A stretch of DNA of 63,234 bases from the NCBI GenBank assembly GCA_003513005.1, contig DOTD01000055.1, positions 1-63,234 on the forward strand, in the 5' to 3' direction. The position numbers were made by a program, and so were the translations under genes. The DNA comes from Desulfotomaculum sp. (lineage in GTDB: Bacteria; Bacillota; Desulfotomaculia; Desulfotomaculales; Nap2-2B). Below, in pieces: positions 44,837 through 54,112 of the stretch. The notes beneath the pieces were generated by a model, which was given only the letters and a program-made list of their open reading frames with translations, was not told where the DNA came from and did not search any database. Within the stretch, counting starts at the first letter, position 1. Each line of letters opens with the position of its first letter.

Positions 44837-45006
44837 TATATTTTCGTACAGCAAGCTATGAATTAAATCTTTGGCGTTAATCACCTCTTCCTTAAAGATT
44901 CCTCACACTTATACCAGGCAACAATTGTCGTAAGGCCGTTTAAGCATATCCTGTTTACTTGTTTAATTGATTATAAAAAATATTTTTTAAAGCATTATTA
45001 AATCAA

Positions 45007-45034
45007 TGCTAACTAAACTTTAATTTTTGGTTAA
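45007..45034 (-). promoter_or_regulatory. Pho-box array for the nucleotidase gene
   Basis: Read on the minus strand: TTAACC, TTAAAG, TTAGCA at exact 11-bp steps (box left ends at 45029, 45018, 45007). The boxes are less perfect than the other arrays, and the array is about 240 bases from the start codon. Confidence 0.5.
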
Positions 45035-45130
45035 AAAAGTAAAATATTGCAATAACAAAATTAAAAAAGATTTTCTTTTTTTGGTAAATATTATTTCGAG
45101 AACCTTTTCCTGCATCACATTTTATTTTGC

Positions 45131-45169
45131 TTAATACTGTCTTAACAGCAATTTTACGACAACTTAATT
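45131..45169 (+). promoter_or_regulatory. Pho-box array for the SLH phosphoesterase gene
   Basis: TTAATA, TTAACA, TTTACG and TTAATT start at 45131, 45142, 45153 and 45164, an exact 11-bp period. Together with the divergent array at 45007-45034 it fills the shared 580-bp regulatory gap; the rest is AT-rich with no other feature seen. Confidence 0.65.
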
Positions 45170-45345
45170 TCCAGCTTACGGAATTTTAATAATTGTTTAA
45201 AGAAGATATGGCATAATATTTCTGGCCTTTTTAGCTGTTCTAAAAAGAGTAAGGACCTGGACAGAAGATTGTTGTTTTTACGGGGGGTGAGTAAGAAGTT
45301 TTCCATTGATACCGGATTTTGATTAAATCTAAAGAGGTGTTGGAA

Positions 45346-48216
45346 ATGAGATGCGCTCAACACACACAACAGCTATGGCGCCGTCTGCCGTACCTGTTCA
45401 TGACCATGGTCATCTTAATGGGGGCCATTTTTGGCGTTCCGGCGGGGACTGGAAAAGCTACCAATGTTGAGAATTTGTCCTTGTCGCCTGTGCCAGATTT
45501 TAATAAAATTGCTGTTTTCGCAGATCCGCATTACTTTGACCCCGAGCTTGGCGCTTCGGGCGCGGCTTTTGAAGAATACCTGTCCAATGACAGGAAAATG
45601 CTGGCCGAAAGCGACGCTATCGTCAAAGAAACGATTGAACAGATCAAGAATACTGATGCGGGCGTGGTTCTGATCCCGGGCGATCTCACCAAGGACGGCG
45701 AAAAGACATGCCACGAGAAATTCGCGGCACTGCTCGCGGATCTGGAGGACTGCGGTAAGAAGGTATATGTCATTGATGGCAACCATGATATCTATAACCC
45801 GGGCGCTTGCAGGTATGTAGGCGACCAGGCAATCCCGGTGGATAACTTGTCGCCCGGGGAATTCAAAAGTATTTACAGTCCTTTTGGTTACGCGGAGGCC
45901 ATTGCCGAAGATCCCAACTCGTTAAGTTATGTGGTTGAGCCTGTGAACGGTCTCAGGATCATAGCGATGGATTCAGCCGTATACGGTAAGACCGAAGGCG
46001 CTTTTTCAGCAGACACTCTGAACTGGATCAAGGACCAGATCAGCGCGGCAAAACTGGCCGGAAAGACTGTATTAGGGATGATGCACCACAACCTGATCGA
46101 TCACTTCTCCGTCCAGCGGCAGATCTTTCCGGAATATGTGATCAATGATGCCGATCAGATTTCTTCTGAACTTGCCCAGGCGGGGATGAATGTTGTCTTT
46201 ACCGGTCACTTCCATGCCCAGGACGTTGTATCAAAACAGGTGGGCAACAAGTATATCTATGATATCGAAAACGGCTCGCTGGTGACATACCCCAGTCCTT
46301 ACCGTCTGGTGGAACTGACGGCAGATAACAAGCTGATTGTAACCACCTCTCACATTGAGTCAATCAATTACGACACTGGCGGGAAACCCTTCCCCGATTA
46401 CGCTAAAGAATTCCTGGTGAACGGTCTGCAAGGGCTGATTCCTCAAGTACTGGCAGGCATATTGATAAAACAGGGAGTTCCGCCGCAAGAAGCTTTACAA
46501 CAGGCCGAACAGATGGCAAATACGGTTGTGGTTCCCCCTCTGACCATTAATGACTTGCTGGCTGATGCCATGGTAGCCCATTACCAGGGAGATGAGTCGG
46601 TTAATCAGCAGATTCTCCCGGTAATCCAGGGGATGGCTTCGTCTGCGGATAGCATGGTCAAAATGCTGGGTGGCGCACTACTGTCAATCTGGTTTGATCC
46701 TGCGCCGGAAGACAACAACCTGACCATAATTATCCCAGGTATAGAGCTTGATGTTAAGCCCAGCGCAATGCCGGGAGAAGCTTTGGAAATTAAAGGTAAC
46801 TATATTGGGGAAGAGGTATCCGGCGTACACATAGCTATTACCGTTAAAAATCCAAACGGCGCACTTTCTTACGTGGATGAAACCAGTACCGGAACAGATG
46901 GTTCGTTTGGTTTTTATTTAACAATTCCGGCAAATGCTCCCACGGGCTTATGGACTCTGGATGCGGCCGGCGGCGGCTGCGCAGCCAACAAGACCTTTTC
47001 CGTGAGTGAAGCCACCGGTATGGTCAACGTATCTCCGGCTAGTGTCAAGCCGGGCGGCGTCGTAACGATCAGCGGAACAGCGCCGCAGGGCAACGTTCCG
47101 GTAGGCATTACAATTAAAGATCCAAACGGCAGTGCGACTTTTGTTGATCAGACCACAGCAGGCGCCGGCGGCGGCTACACCTTTCAATTCACAGTGCCGG
47201 CGAGCGCTCCCACCGGTACCTGGACCGCGGATGTGGCCGGCGGCGGAAGCGCCGGCAGGGCTGCTTTTACCGTTGCAAGCGGCAGCAGCAGTGGAGGCGG
47301 CAGCGCAAGCCCCTGCAAACAACCCGCGGCTGCCAGTTACCTTCCGCAGACGGGAGCCTCTAATGTGGCGCTGGATGCCGAAGTAAGTGTGATCTTTGAC
47401 ATTGCCGTAAGCAAAGCATCCACAAACTCATTAAACGGCATCACTATCACTGACGAGTACGGAAACAAGGTCGGCAATGTCGCAGCTGTTCTAAGCGGGA
47501 CAAAGCTGACCCTGTCACATGATGCTTTTGAGTACAATACCAAATACACCGTTACCATTCCTGAAGCCGTTCTGGCAAACAGCGGATCCGGCTGCTCCGG
47601 CTATCATAACAAGAGTACCAACTGGAGCTTCACCACCCTTAAAAAAACCGAAGCGCCGTCGGCAGGCATAAAGGCAGAATATACTGACGTGCCTTCAACC
47701 CACTGGGCGTTCAAAGTCATTACGGAACTTGGTGAAAAAGGCATCATAACAGGTTATCCCGACGGCAGTTTTAAGCCGGACAGCAGCATTACCAGAGCTG
47801 AATTTGTTGCAATCCTGGGCAGGGCTCTGGGCTGGGAGGAAAAACCAGGCAATCCCGCTTTTTCTGATGCGGCGGAAATCCCGGACTGGGCCAGGGGATA
47901 CATCTTAAGGGCGGTGGATAAGGGTGTTGTCGGCGGCTATGAAGACAATTCCTTCCGGGCAAACCAGCCGATTACACGTTTGGAGATTGTTATTATTATC
48001 GTGCGCGCCCTTGGCCAGGGGGACGGCGCAGCGAAGTCAGGAACACTGAGCTTCAGCGATGCTGCTGAGATTCCGGACTGGGCTGCGAACGACATCGCCA
48101 TTGCTGTGGAACAGGGCATCGCCACAGGAAAACCGGGCAATGTTTTTGCCCCCAATGACAACGCCACTCGTGCTGAGGCGGCTTCATTGGTTGCCAGGAT
48201 GCTGAGCAAACTTTAA
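45346..48216 (+). CDS. S-layer-anchored metallophosphoesterase
   Basis: 956 residues from ATG 45346 behind AGAGGTG. Signal peptide, then a calcineurin-like phosphoesterase domain (about 55-320) with FADPHYFD, IPGDLTKDG, DGNHDIYNP, MMHHNLIDH and TGHFHAQD supplying the two-metal site. Two Ig-like domains (465-560, 555-650), an SbsA-type domain (655-765) and three SLH domains (780-956) follow. It would sit on the cell surface and hydrolyse phosphoesters under phosphate limitation. Its last 1.2 kb duplicates the tail of the 31428 gene. Confidence 0.9.
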   Translation: MRCAQHTQQLWRRLPYLFMTMVILMGAIFGVPAGTGKATNVENLSLSPVPDFNKIAVFADPHYFDPELGASGAAFEEYLSNDRKMLAESDAIVKETIEQIKNTDAGVVLIPGDLTKDGEKTCHEKFAALLADLEDCGKKVYVIDGNHDIYNPGACRYVGDQAIPVDNLSPGEFKSIYSPFGYAEAIAEDPNSLSYVVEPVNGLRIIAMDSAVYGKTEGAFSADTLNWIKDQISAAKLAGKTVLGMMHHNLIDHFSVQRQIFPEYVINDADQISSELAQAGMNVVFTGHFHAQDVVSKQVGNKYIYDIENGSLVTYPSPYRLVELTADNKLIVTTSHIESINYDTGGKPFPDYAKEFLVNGLQGLIPQVLAGILIKQGVPPQEALQQAEQMANTVVVPPLTINDLLADAMVAHYQGDESVNQQILPVIQGMASSADSMVKMLGGALLSIWFDPAPEDNNLTIIIPGIELDVKPSAMPGEALEIKGNYIGEEVSGVHIAITVKNPNGALSYVDETSTGTDGSFGFYLTIPANAPTGLWTLDAAGGGCAANKTFSVSEATGMVNVSPASVKPGGVVTISGTAPQGNVPVGITIKDPNGSATFVDQTTAGAGGGYTFQFTVPASAPTGTWTADVAGGGSAGRAAFTVASGSSSGGGSASPCKQPAAASYLPQTGASNVALDAEVSVIFDIAVSKASTNSLNGITITDEYGNKVGNVAAVLSGTKLTLSHDAFEYNTKYTVTIPEAVLANSGSGCSGYHNKSTNWSFTTLKKTEAPSAGIKAEYTDVPSTHWAFKVITELGEKGIITGYPDGSFKPDSSITRAEFVAILGRALGWEEKPGNPAFSDAAEIPDWARGYILRAVDKGVVGGYEDNSFRANQPITRLEIVIIIVRALGQGDGAAKSGTLSFSDAAEIPDWAANDIAIAVEQGIATGKPGNVFAPNDNATRAEAASLVARMLSKL
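47024..48214 (+). repeat. Long direct repeat, copy 2 (Ig/SbsA/SLH module)
   Basis: Matches 31804-33000. Differences are scattered and a glycine-linker stretch is slightly shorter, consistent with duplication followed by drift or gene conversion. Confidence 0.9.
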
Positions 48217-48286
48217 TCTAAAAATCCTGCACAAAAAGTATGGTACTTTTTCAATGTCGCTTTAATGGTTACCGAAATACATAAAA

Positions 48287-48327
48287 GAAGGGATTCTTGT
48301 ATTTAAAAGCGGGAATCCCTTCTTTTA
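48287..48327. terminator. Terminator between convergent genes
   Basis: GAAGGGATTC pairs with GAATCCCTTC, followed by TTTT; A residues on the left let it act on both strands. Confidence 0.8.
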
Positions 48328-48341
48328 AAAAGCTTAAAAGA

Positions 48342-48911
48342 TTAGAATTTGCTCCCAAGAATATTGGCCTTCCTTAATAAATTCTTGGAGATATCTGGCT
48401 TTACCTTAGTACCAGATTTAACAATCTTACACAATAGTTTATATCCCCCATAATGCAATACTTCATTAACTGCTCTAATTGCCCCTCTACTTTGGCCTGC
48501 GATAAAGTTGAACGGCCATGGCGTGGTACAGGCAGTTACTATAACCGCTGGCTTTCCCTTTTGGCGTTGGAAGGGCATTCCATTAGGCTTTTCTCCCATA
48601 AAAATTGGCACGTTCCTGTCAAATAAAAGCTTAAGTTGCGCACTCATATTTCCCCAGTGAGTTGGAGTGCCCACAATAAGACCATCAGCATCCCTTATTT
48701 TACGTCCTGTTACGTGACCGTCGTCTTGCGGCAAGATGCATTCCCGGTCTGTTCGACACTTCATGCATGCGGTACATGGCCTGATTTTAAGTTCGTGTAC
48801 ATCAATCCATTCAACCTCATACTTATTAGACGCACCGTTTGCAATTTCTTTAAGAAGATTGGCAACTGTTCCATTTTTGCGTGCGCTGCCGTTTAACACC
48901 AATATACGCAT
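48342..48911 (-). CDS. NADPH-dependent FMN reductase / iron-sulfur flavoprotein-like
   Basis: 189 residues with the flavodoxin-like FMN site: VLNGSARKNGTVANLL at the start and VGTPTHWGNMSAQLKLL near 78. A compact cysteine motif CTACMKCRTDREC (near 46-58) fits the [4Fe-4S] site of archaeal-type iron-sulfur flavoproteins. GGGAGAG precedes the ATG. Such proteins act in anaerobic redox or oxidative-stress defence. Its link to the pst genes is only positional. Confidence 0.85.
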   Translation of the reverse strand: MRILVLNGSARKNGTVANLLKEIANGASNKYEVEWIDVHELKIRPCTACMKCRTDRECILPQDDGHVTGRKIRDADGLIVGTPTHWGNMSAQLKLLFDRNVPIFMGEKPNGMPFQRQKGKPAVIVTACTTPWPFNFIAGQSRGAIRAVNEVLHYGGYKLLCKIVKSGTKVKPDISKNLLRKANILGSKF

Positions 48912-49131
48912 ATTAACACTCTCCCAGTAAAGTAATTCTATAATGAAACATTTAACTGAATAAAGTTAAATATATATAAGGAAACAACAAAAAATATTTT
49001 TCCGGATGGTAACAACATCTGTTGCGCACCTAGTTGTTGGAGCTTGTCTTGTTAACCGGTTTGAATCTTTAAGCAACCCTTCAAGAACCGTTTCCCTGTA
49101 TTGAGTTTCCTTATCTTGTATAAAAGGTTGC

Positions 49132-49171
49132 CTAGAGGATGGGAGGCGCCTTTTTATTGCCCATCCTCTAG
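49132..49171 (-). terminator. Hairpin downstream of pstB
   Basis: CTAGAGGATGGG and CCCATCCTCTAG form a perfect 12-bp stem, followed on the minus strand by GCAACCTTTT. It probably ends the pst operon. A run of nine G lies just beside it (49178-49186 region). The remaining bases back to 48912 hold nothing else recognised. Confidence 0.6.
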
Positions 49172-49194
49172 TAAGGGGGGGGGTTGTTGGGCTT

Positions 49195-49962
49195 CTAGCC
49201 AAAATTACCTGCAAGGTAATCTTCAGTTGACTTTTCACTGGGTTTAACAACCAGATCAGCGGCTTTTCCGTATTCAACCAGGTTTCCGTTAAGAAAAAAA
49301 CCAAGGTAATCGGAAATTCTTCTCGCTTGTCCGAGGTTGTGGGTGACAACCAGTACCGTATATGAATTCTTCAACTGAAAAAGAAGTTCTTCAATCTTTG
49401 CCGTGGAAACCGGATCAAGAGCGCTGCAGGGTTCGTCAAGCAAAATTATTTCCGGAGAGACGGCCAGCACCCTGGCGATGCATAAACGTTGCTGCTGCCC
49501 GCCGGAGAGACTCAAACCGGACACATTCAGCTTGTCTTTTACCTCATCCCAGAGATTAGCCCGTTTTAAACTGTCTATCACTATATCTTCCAGTTCTCTT
49601 TTTTTAATTTTAGGGTTATGTTCACGCACCCCGAAGGCGACATTGTCGAAGATAGACATGGGAAAAGGATTTGGCTGCTGAAAAACCATGCCGACTTTGC
49701 GGCGGATCATGACCACATCAGTTTCCGGCTTGTATATATTGTAATCGTCTATATCTATATTTCCTTCCAGTCTGAAGGAAGCGACCAGGTCATTCAGCCT
49801 GTTCATGCATCTCAAAAACGTGCTCTTGCCGCATCCCGAAGGTCCAATCAATCCTGTAATTGATTGCGGGTAAATCTCCATATTAACTTCTCTTAAAGCT
49901 TGAAATGATTTGTACCAGACCGACAGGTTTTTAACCTTTATTTTACATCCGTTATTTTCCAT
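49195..49962 (-). CDS. pstB: Phosphate ABC transporter ATP-binding protein
   Basis: 255 residues: Walker A GPSGCGKST (near 37), Q-loop VFQQPNPFPMS, signature LSGGQQQRLCIAR (near 152), Walker B ILLDEPCSALDP and the switch His in VTHN. The sequences FQQPNPFP and EPCSALDP are diagnostic of PstB. It lies 7 bases after pstA with AGAGG. phoU, often next, is absent here. Confidence 0.97.
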   Translation of the reverse strand: MENNGCKIKVKNLSVWYKSFQALREVNMEIYPQSITGLIGPSGCGKSTFLRCMNRLNDLVASFRLEGNIDIDDYNIYKPETDVVMIRRKVGMVFQQPNPFPMSIFDNVAFGVREHNPKIKKRELEDIVIDSLKRANLWDEVKDKLNVSGLSLSGGQQQRLCIARVLAVSPEIILLDEPCSALDPVSTAKIEELLFQLKNSYTVLVVTHNLGQARRISDYLGFFLNGNLVEYGKAADLVVKPSEKSTEDYLAGNFG

Positions 49963-49969
49963 TGCCTCT

Positions 49970-50902
49970 TTATTCCTCCCTTAAGGTTCTGTACCGGCCC
50001 CAATAGTCAACCAGAGAATTCAAGGCAAATATAATTACGATCAAAATCAAACCTGCGCCAAAGGCCTTATCCGGTGAGTTTCCTTCACCGGCGGGTGAGG
50101 AATAAAAAATATAAGTAGTCAGCGTACTGCCCGTATTTTGCAGTGTGGCTAGCCAGTTCTGCGGTTGCCACCAGGGCTGGGTACCTGTTAAAGTCATGCT
50201 TCCACCGAGGCAGAGCCACACAATTGCCGTATCTCCGGCAATTCTGCCTATGCCTAAAACAACGCCGGTGATTATTCCAGATGTGGCAGACGGCAAAACT
50301 ATTTTTCTTATCGTTCTCCATTTGCTGATTCCCATCCCGTAAGCGGCCTCCCGATAAGCGGAAGGTACGGCCGTGATAGCCTCTTCAATAGATTTGATAA
50401 TAAAAGGCAGCACCATCATCGCCATAGTTATGGAGCTGACCATAAAGCTGCGGCCAAAAGCCTTGGCGTTTGCGACACCTTCAACCATCGTGCTGAATAA
50501 TGAAAGATGCGGATTAGTGAAAATGGCCAGGCCGAAAATAGCGAAAACAATAGTCGGTACCCCTGATAAAATATCTATACCCGTCCGAATAGGTCCTACC
50601 CATAAATTTCCTCCAGAGTATTCAGCCAGATAAATCGCCGTAGCCAAGGCCCACGGCAGGGCAAACAAGGTTCCCAGGGCGACCAGTAAAAAGGTGCCTA
50701 TAATGGGAGTAAAAATTCCTCCGGTGAGATTCTGGTCCAAACTCGGTTTGGGATTAGTCGTTATGAAATCCCAGCTTATAACATGAATTCCTTTTAGAAC
50801 AAGAAATATTACTATAAACAACAAAAGAAATAAGGTAAGCAAACCGGATAACCAGCAGGCTGCATGGCCTGCCGCATTTTCTCCTTTACTTATCCGAAAC
50901 AC
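49970..50902 (-). CDS. pstA: Phosphate ABC transporter permease PstA
   Basis: 310 residues with six membrane helices and the ABC-permease loop EAAYGMGISKWRTIRKIVLP near 185. The start is GTG, 17 bases inside the end of pstC, so the two are translationally coupled. Confidence 0.96.
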   Translation of the reverse strand: MFRISKGENAAGHAACWLSGLLTLFLLLFIVIFLVLKGIHVISWDFITTNPKPSLDQNLTGGIFTPIIGTFLLVALGTLFALPWALATAIYLAEYSGGNLWVGPIRTGIDILSGVPTIVFAIFGLAIFTNPHLSLFSTMVEGVANAKAFGRSFMVSSITMAMMVLPFIIKSIEEAITAVPSAYREAAYGMGISKWRTIRKIVLPSATSGIITGVVLGIGRIAGDTAIVWLCLGGSMTLTGTQPWWQPQNWLATLQNTGSTLTTYIFYSSPAGEGNSPDKAFGAGLILIVIIFALNSLVDYWGRYRTLREE

Positions 50903-51920
50903 CCCCCGGCCGCAGCTTTCCTGAAAAGATTCTGGAAAAAGAACTCAACAGCACACATGACAGAAGAAGGAAAGAACCGCAGGCAAACAGGGCTGATTCG
51001 CAGGATGCGACACTCATACCTTCAGCGTTGTCTACAATAGTAGAAGCCAGTGTACGGACAGGCTCCAGAAAGAAAACCAGCCCGTGGGACGGATTAGGCA
51101 GGTTGGCCACGCTGCCGGTGACCATAGAAAGAGCAATCGCTTCACCAATGGCTCTGCCTGCGGCCAGTATGGCGCCGGCAACAATACCGTTACGAGCCGC
51201 CGGAAGTATTATTTTCACTATTGTTCGCCAGTGGGATAATCCTAACGCCAGGGAAGCTTCCTTATATTTTTTCGGCGCAGATTTAATCGCGTCGCTGGCC
51301 ATGGCGATAAAAATTGGTCCGATCATCATACTGAGCACAATTATTCCAGCCAAAAGGCTTGTTCCATCCAGGGCGCAAATTTTGATCATTTTCAAGGAAA
51401 GTTCATTGCTGATCAGGTGTTTGGATAAAAAAGGCACTACGATCATTAAACCGATCAAACCGTAAATTACGGAAGGAATGGCAGCTAACAGCCTGACTGT
51501 AGATTCTAATGGCTTTTTCAGCCAGGCCGGACACATTTCTGCAAGGAAAATTGCACAACCCAGGCCAAACGTCAGACAAAAAGCCAAAGCCCCGGAAGTG
51601 GTTAAAACCGTTCCCGCAATTAGAGGCAAAGCTCCGAATCTCCACGCGGATTGTTCACCGCTGGTCTGCCACGCATTTAAGAAATTTTCATCCCAACCCC
51701 CGGAAAAAACAAAACTAAAGCCGCTGGCCTTCAATACGGGAATAGCTTTGCTGATCACGAAAAACATGACAAAGAATATGAGAATGCTGCTAAGAACAGT
51801 CAGCAGTAAAAGTATTCTTTCGATAATTCTCTCTTTAAACGGCTTCCTTGGTCTAGTAAAGAAGCCTGTTGCAGAAGGCGCCTTTTCCGGAATTATCACG
51901 GAAACATTTTCCAGTTCCAT
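50886..51920 (-). CDS. pstC: Phosphate ABC transporter permease PstC
   Basis: 344 residues with six membrane helices, FLAEMCPAW, PSVIYGLIGL and the coupling loop EASLALGLSHWRTIVKI. AGGAGG precedes the ATG. It follows pstS across an 83-bp gap that contains a terminator-like hairpin. Confidence 0.96.
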   Translation of the reverse strand: MELENVSVIIPEKAPSATGFFTRPRKPFKERIIERILLLLTVLSSILIFFVMFFVISKAIPVLKASGFSFVFSGGWDENFLNAWQTSGEQSAWRFGALPLIAGTVLTTSGALAFCLTFGLGCAIFLAEMCPAWLKKPLESTVRLLAAIPSVIYGLIGLMIVVPFLSKHLISNELSLKMIKICALDGTSLLAGIIVLSMMIGPIFIAMASDAIKSAPKKYKEASLALGLSHWRTIVKIILPAARNGIVAGAILAAGRAIGEAIALSMVTGSVANLPNPSHGLVFFLEPVRTLASTIVDNAEGMSVASCESALFACGSFLLLSCVLLSSFSRIFSGKLRPGGVSDK

Positions 51921-51952
51921 TTTCTCATCCTCCTTCCTCCTCTTTGAAAAAT

Positions 51953-51990
51953 ATCCCGCCTGACTTTTGAAAACAGGCGGGATCCGCTAA
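51953..51990 (-). terminator. Attenuating hairpin between pstS and pstC
   Basis: ATCCCGCCTG pairs with CAGGCGGGAT (51953-51983) and is followed on the minus strand by ATTTTT. A partial terminator here would raise pstS mRNA relative to pstCAB, as is common in phosphate transport operons. Confidence 0.7.
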
Positions 51991-52003
51991 AGAAACAGAT
52001 ATT

Positions 52004-53176
52004 CTATTGAATGGAAATATATTCTTTTTTAACAATACTCTGTCCCTCTGAAGATAAAACAAAATCAAGGAAAGACTTGGCCAGTCCTGTCGGAGCGCCT
52101 TTTGTCACCATAACGAAGGGGCGGATTACCTTGTATGTGCCGTTCTTGGCATTTTCCAGGGTAGGTTTAACACCGTCCAAAGTTGGCGCCTTGACGCTCG
52201 AATCTAAAAAGCCCATGGAGATGAATCCGATGGCGTTTTCGTTTCCGGCCACAGCCTGGCGGACCAAACCGTTTGATGCGTGCTGTTTGGCAGTAGCGAT
52301 AACATTGTCTTCACCTAAAAACTTTTCTTTGAAGAAATCAAAAGTGCCGGAAGGGGCAGTCCGGGAATTAACTATAATCGGAGCATTTTTACCGCCGATA
52401 TCTTTCCAGTTGGTAATTGCTCCCGTATAAATTTTTTTGACCTGATCTGTGGTCAGCTTGTCAGCCGGATTTTTCGAGTTGACAACGATTACAATGGCGT
52501 CCTTGGCAATGGTCGTAGTTACAAGGCCCTTGGGATCGCTATCTTTCAGATCACGCGAAACGTTGCCTATATTTACCTTGCCGTCCGCCGCATCTTTAAT
52601 ACCTACACCGGAACCACCGCCGGTCACTGTAATTTGCACTTTGGGATTTTCTTTCATGAAAGCCTGCGTCAGTTCTTCGGCCAGAGGCTGCACAGATGTC
52701 GAACCGCTCATTTTTAAAGAACCACTGAGCTCTGCGGCAGCGGCGCCGCCCCCGCCGGTGGTGACAACAACCAGGTTCTTGCTGCTTACCCAGTCAACTT
52801 TAGCGCCAAGAGACTCGGCTACGAATCTTAAAGGGACAACAGTACGCCCGTTGCTTACTGCAGCAGGTACATCCAGATTTACAGTCTTACTGCCCACCTT
52901 TGCTTCTTTCTTGCCCATCCATAAAACTATTTCTGTGCTGCCTTTCTTGGCGGTTACTTTTTGCGCCTTATCATCCCATTTAACGGAAGCACCGAGGGTT
53001 TCGAAAATTGCCCTCATAGGTACAAGAACCTTACCCTGTTTAACAAATGGTTCCGAATCCATAGATAATACCTTACCGTTTACCTGCACGGAAATAGTTC
53101 CCGCAGCAAAGGCAAGTTGAACGCATAACAATGTCAGAACTGTAACTAAAGAAACAACCAGTAAGCGTTTTTTCAT
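52004..53176 (-). CDS. pstS: Phosphate-binding protein PstS with N-terminal stalk domain
   Basis: 390 residues. Signal peptide (1-24), then a copper-amine-oxidase-N-like stalk domain (about 26-138; VNGKVLSMDSEPFVKQGK, LVPMRAIFETLGA, VVPLRFVAESLGA), a Gly/Ala linker, and the PstS domain (150-390) with the phosphate-binding SGSTSVQP near 155 and GGGSGVGIKDAADG. There is no lipobox cysteine, so the stalk domain may attach it to the wall instead of lipid. GGAGGG precedes the ATG. Four Pho boxes lie upstream. Confidence 0.95.
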   Translation of the reverse strand: MKKRLLVVSLVTVLTLLCVQLAFAAGTISVQVNGKVLSMDSEPFVKQGKVLVPMRAIFETLGASVKWDDKAQKVTAKKGSTEIVLWMGKKEAKVGSKTVNLDVPAAVSNGRTVVPLRFVAESLGAKVDWVSSKNLVVVTTGGGGAAAAELSGSLKMSGSTSVQPLAEELTQAFMKENPKVQITVTGGGSGVGIKDAADGKVNIGNVSRDLKDSDPKGLVTTTIAKDAIVIVVNSKNPADKLTTDQVKKIYTGAITNWKDIGGKNAPIIVNSRTAPSGTFDFFKEKFLGEDNVIATAKQHASNGLVRQAVAGNENAIGFISMGFLDSSVKAPTLDGVKPTLENAKNGTYKVIRPFVMVTKGAPTGLAKSFLDFVLSSEGQSIVKKEYISIQ

Positions 53177-53324
53177 TAATTACCCTCCATTTCCTTTCGA
53201 TGTACATTTAATCTGTAAAAATCTCTATAATACGACCCTCCGAACTACTTCAACTCCCCCCCCTCCTGCCAGTTGATGTATCAGATAGATTGTACCTTTA
53301 AATTGTTAATTCAATGCTGCAATT

Positions 53325-53363
53325 TGTTAAAGCAAGATTAATTTTGCATTGAAAGAATGTAAA
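53325..53363 (-). promoter_or_regulatory. Pho-box array of the pst operon
   Basis: Minus strand: TTTACA, TCAATG, TTAATC and TTAACA at exact 11-bp steps (left ends 53358, 53347, 53336, 53325). A TACAAT (-10-like, 53289-53294) lies 30 bases downstream with no good -35, which fits an activator-dependent promoter. Confidence 0.65.
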
Positions 53364-53502
53364 CATATTTGGAAAACAAGCATTGAGGAATGGTCGAAAA
53401 CAGCGAATACTTCTTACCGGTATTAACACCGTCCTGAAGTATTAAAAAGAAATACGCGAGTTGAAACCGGGTATGAAAAGAGGATTATAGGAAGTTTAAG
53501 GC

Positions 53503-53576
53503 TAGACATCCATGCTGCGAGAGCGGCGCCAAAATTAATCAACAAATTCAATGCCTTAAGTGTGATTTTGAGCCTT
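53503..53576 (+). repeat. Copy of dispersed repeat R1
   Basis: GACATCCATGCTGC, the hairpin GCTGC-GAGA-GCGGC (53514-53527, GNRA loop), AATCAACAAATT and AATGCCTTAAGTGTGATTTT. It lies between the pst promoter and the candidate RNA. Confidence 0.7.
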
Positions 53577-53601
53577 TGTTTGTGACAAAATTGCCTGATT
53601 T

Positions 53602-54106
53602 GAAAAACACTTCAGCCCTGCTTTGTTAGCAGGGCTGAAGTGTTTTTCAGCGTATCTAATAACGAAAAAGGGCAGGTCCGGTATCCTTAACGGATTGGCG
53701 CCTACCCTTTTCCAGGAGCGTAGTGCAACTCAGCACGTCCTCCTTTTTTTATTTACCCCTTCTGATCCGCCAGTCTTGGCAGACTGCTTTTCAGATTAAC
53801 CGGCTACTTCATGTAACAACTGCCGAAAAATAACTTTGTTAAGCTATCTCCTTCACCTATTACAAGTCTTTCACCGTGGCTTTTAATACCTGTTTATTTG
53901 AAACTTCTACTTCCAAGGGACATCTGCTTACTTTTAGGCTGGTTCCTGGTTTCCCAATTTACCTCCGAATTTCAGTTTACCGGTAGATTACTACTCGACT
54001 TCCCCAAGTAAAAGCTTTTATTACCAACAGGTTCTTAACAGCCCCGGCTTAGCCCGCCGGTTTTTCAGGGGTACCCCTCTTACTCGAGTGATCCCTTTCT
54101 GAGGGT
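53602..54106 (-). ncRNA. Candidate large structured RNA, about 505 nt
   Basis: A consensus promoter starts it (next entry) and a 15-bp terminator hairpin with a T run ends it (53602-53643). No convincing reading frame runs through it. Local stems on the minus strand include CCGGC-GGGCTAA-GCCGG, GTAG-TAAT-CTAC, TGG-GAAA-CCA (GNRA loop), CAGTCT-GCCA-AGACTG, GGAG/CTCC enclosing GTGC/GCAC, and AAAAGGGTAGG with CCTGCCCTTTT enclosing ATCC-GTTAA-GGAT. One G-U pair in that last stem would be a mismatch on the other strand, favouring the minus strand. Size and setting recall OLE-class or other ornate large RNAs of anaerobic Firmicutes, but I cannot confirm membership. Confidence 0.65.
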
Positions 54107-54112
54107 ATAATC

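Noticed and set aside
49178..49187. Run of nine G downstream of pstB as a phase-variation tract
   Set aside because: It lies outside any gene or obvious promoter, so no switching role can be supported.
48966..49349. 127-codon frame overlapping the end of pstB
   Set aside because: It is a shadow of pstB and its downstream hairpin region with no protein-like features.
53660..53760. Known riboswitch classes (fluoride, c-di-AMP, cobalamin, THF, Mn) for the repeated RNA domain
   Set aside because: I could not match their core motifs, and no gene follows in a leader arrangement.
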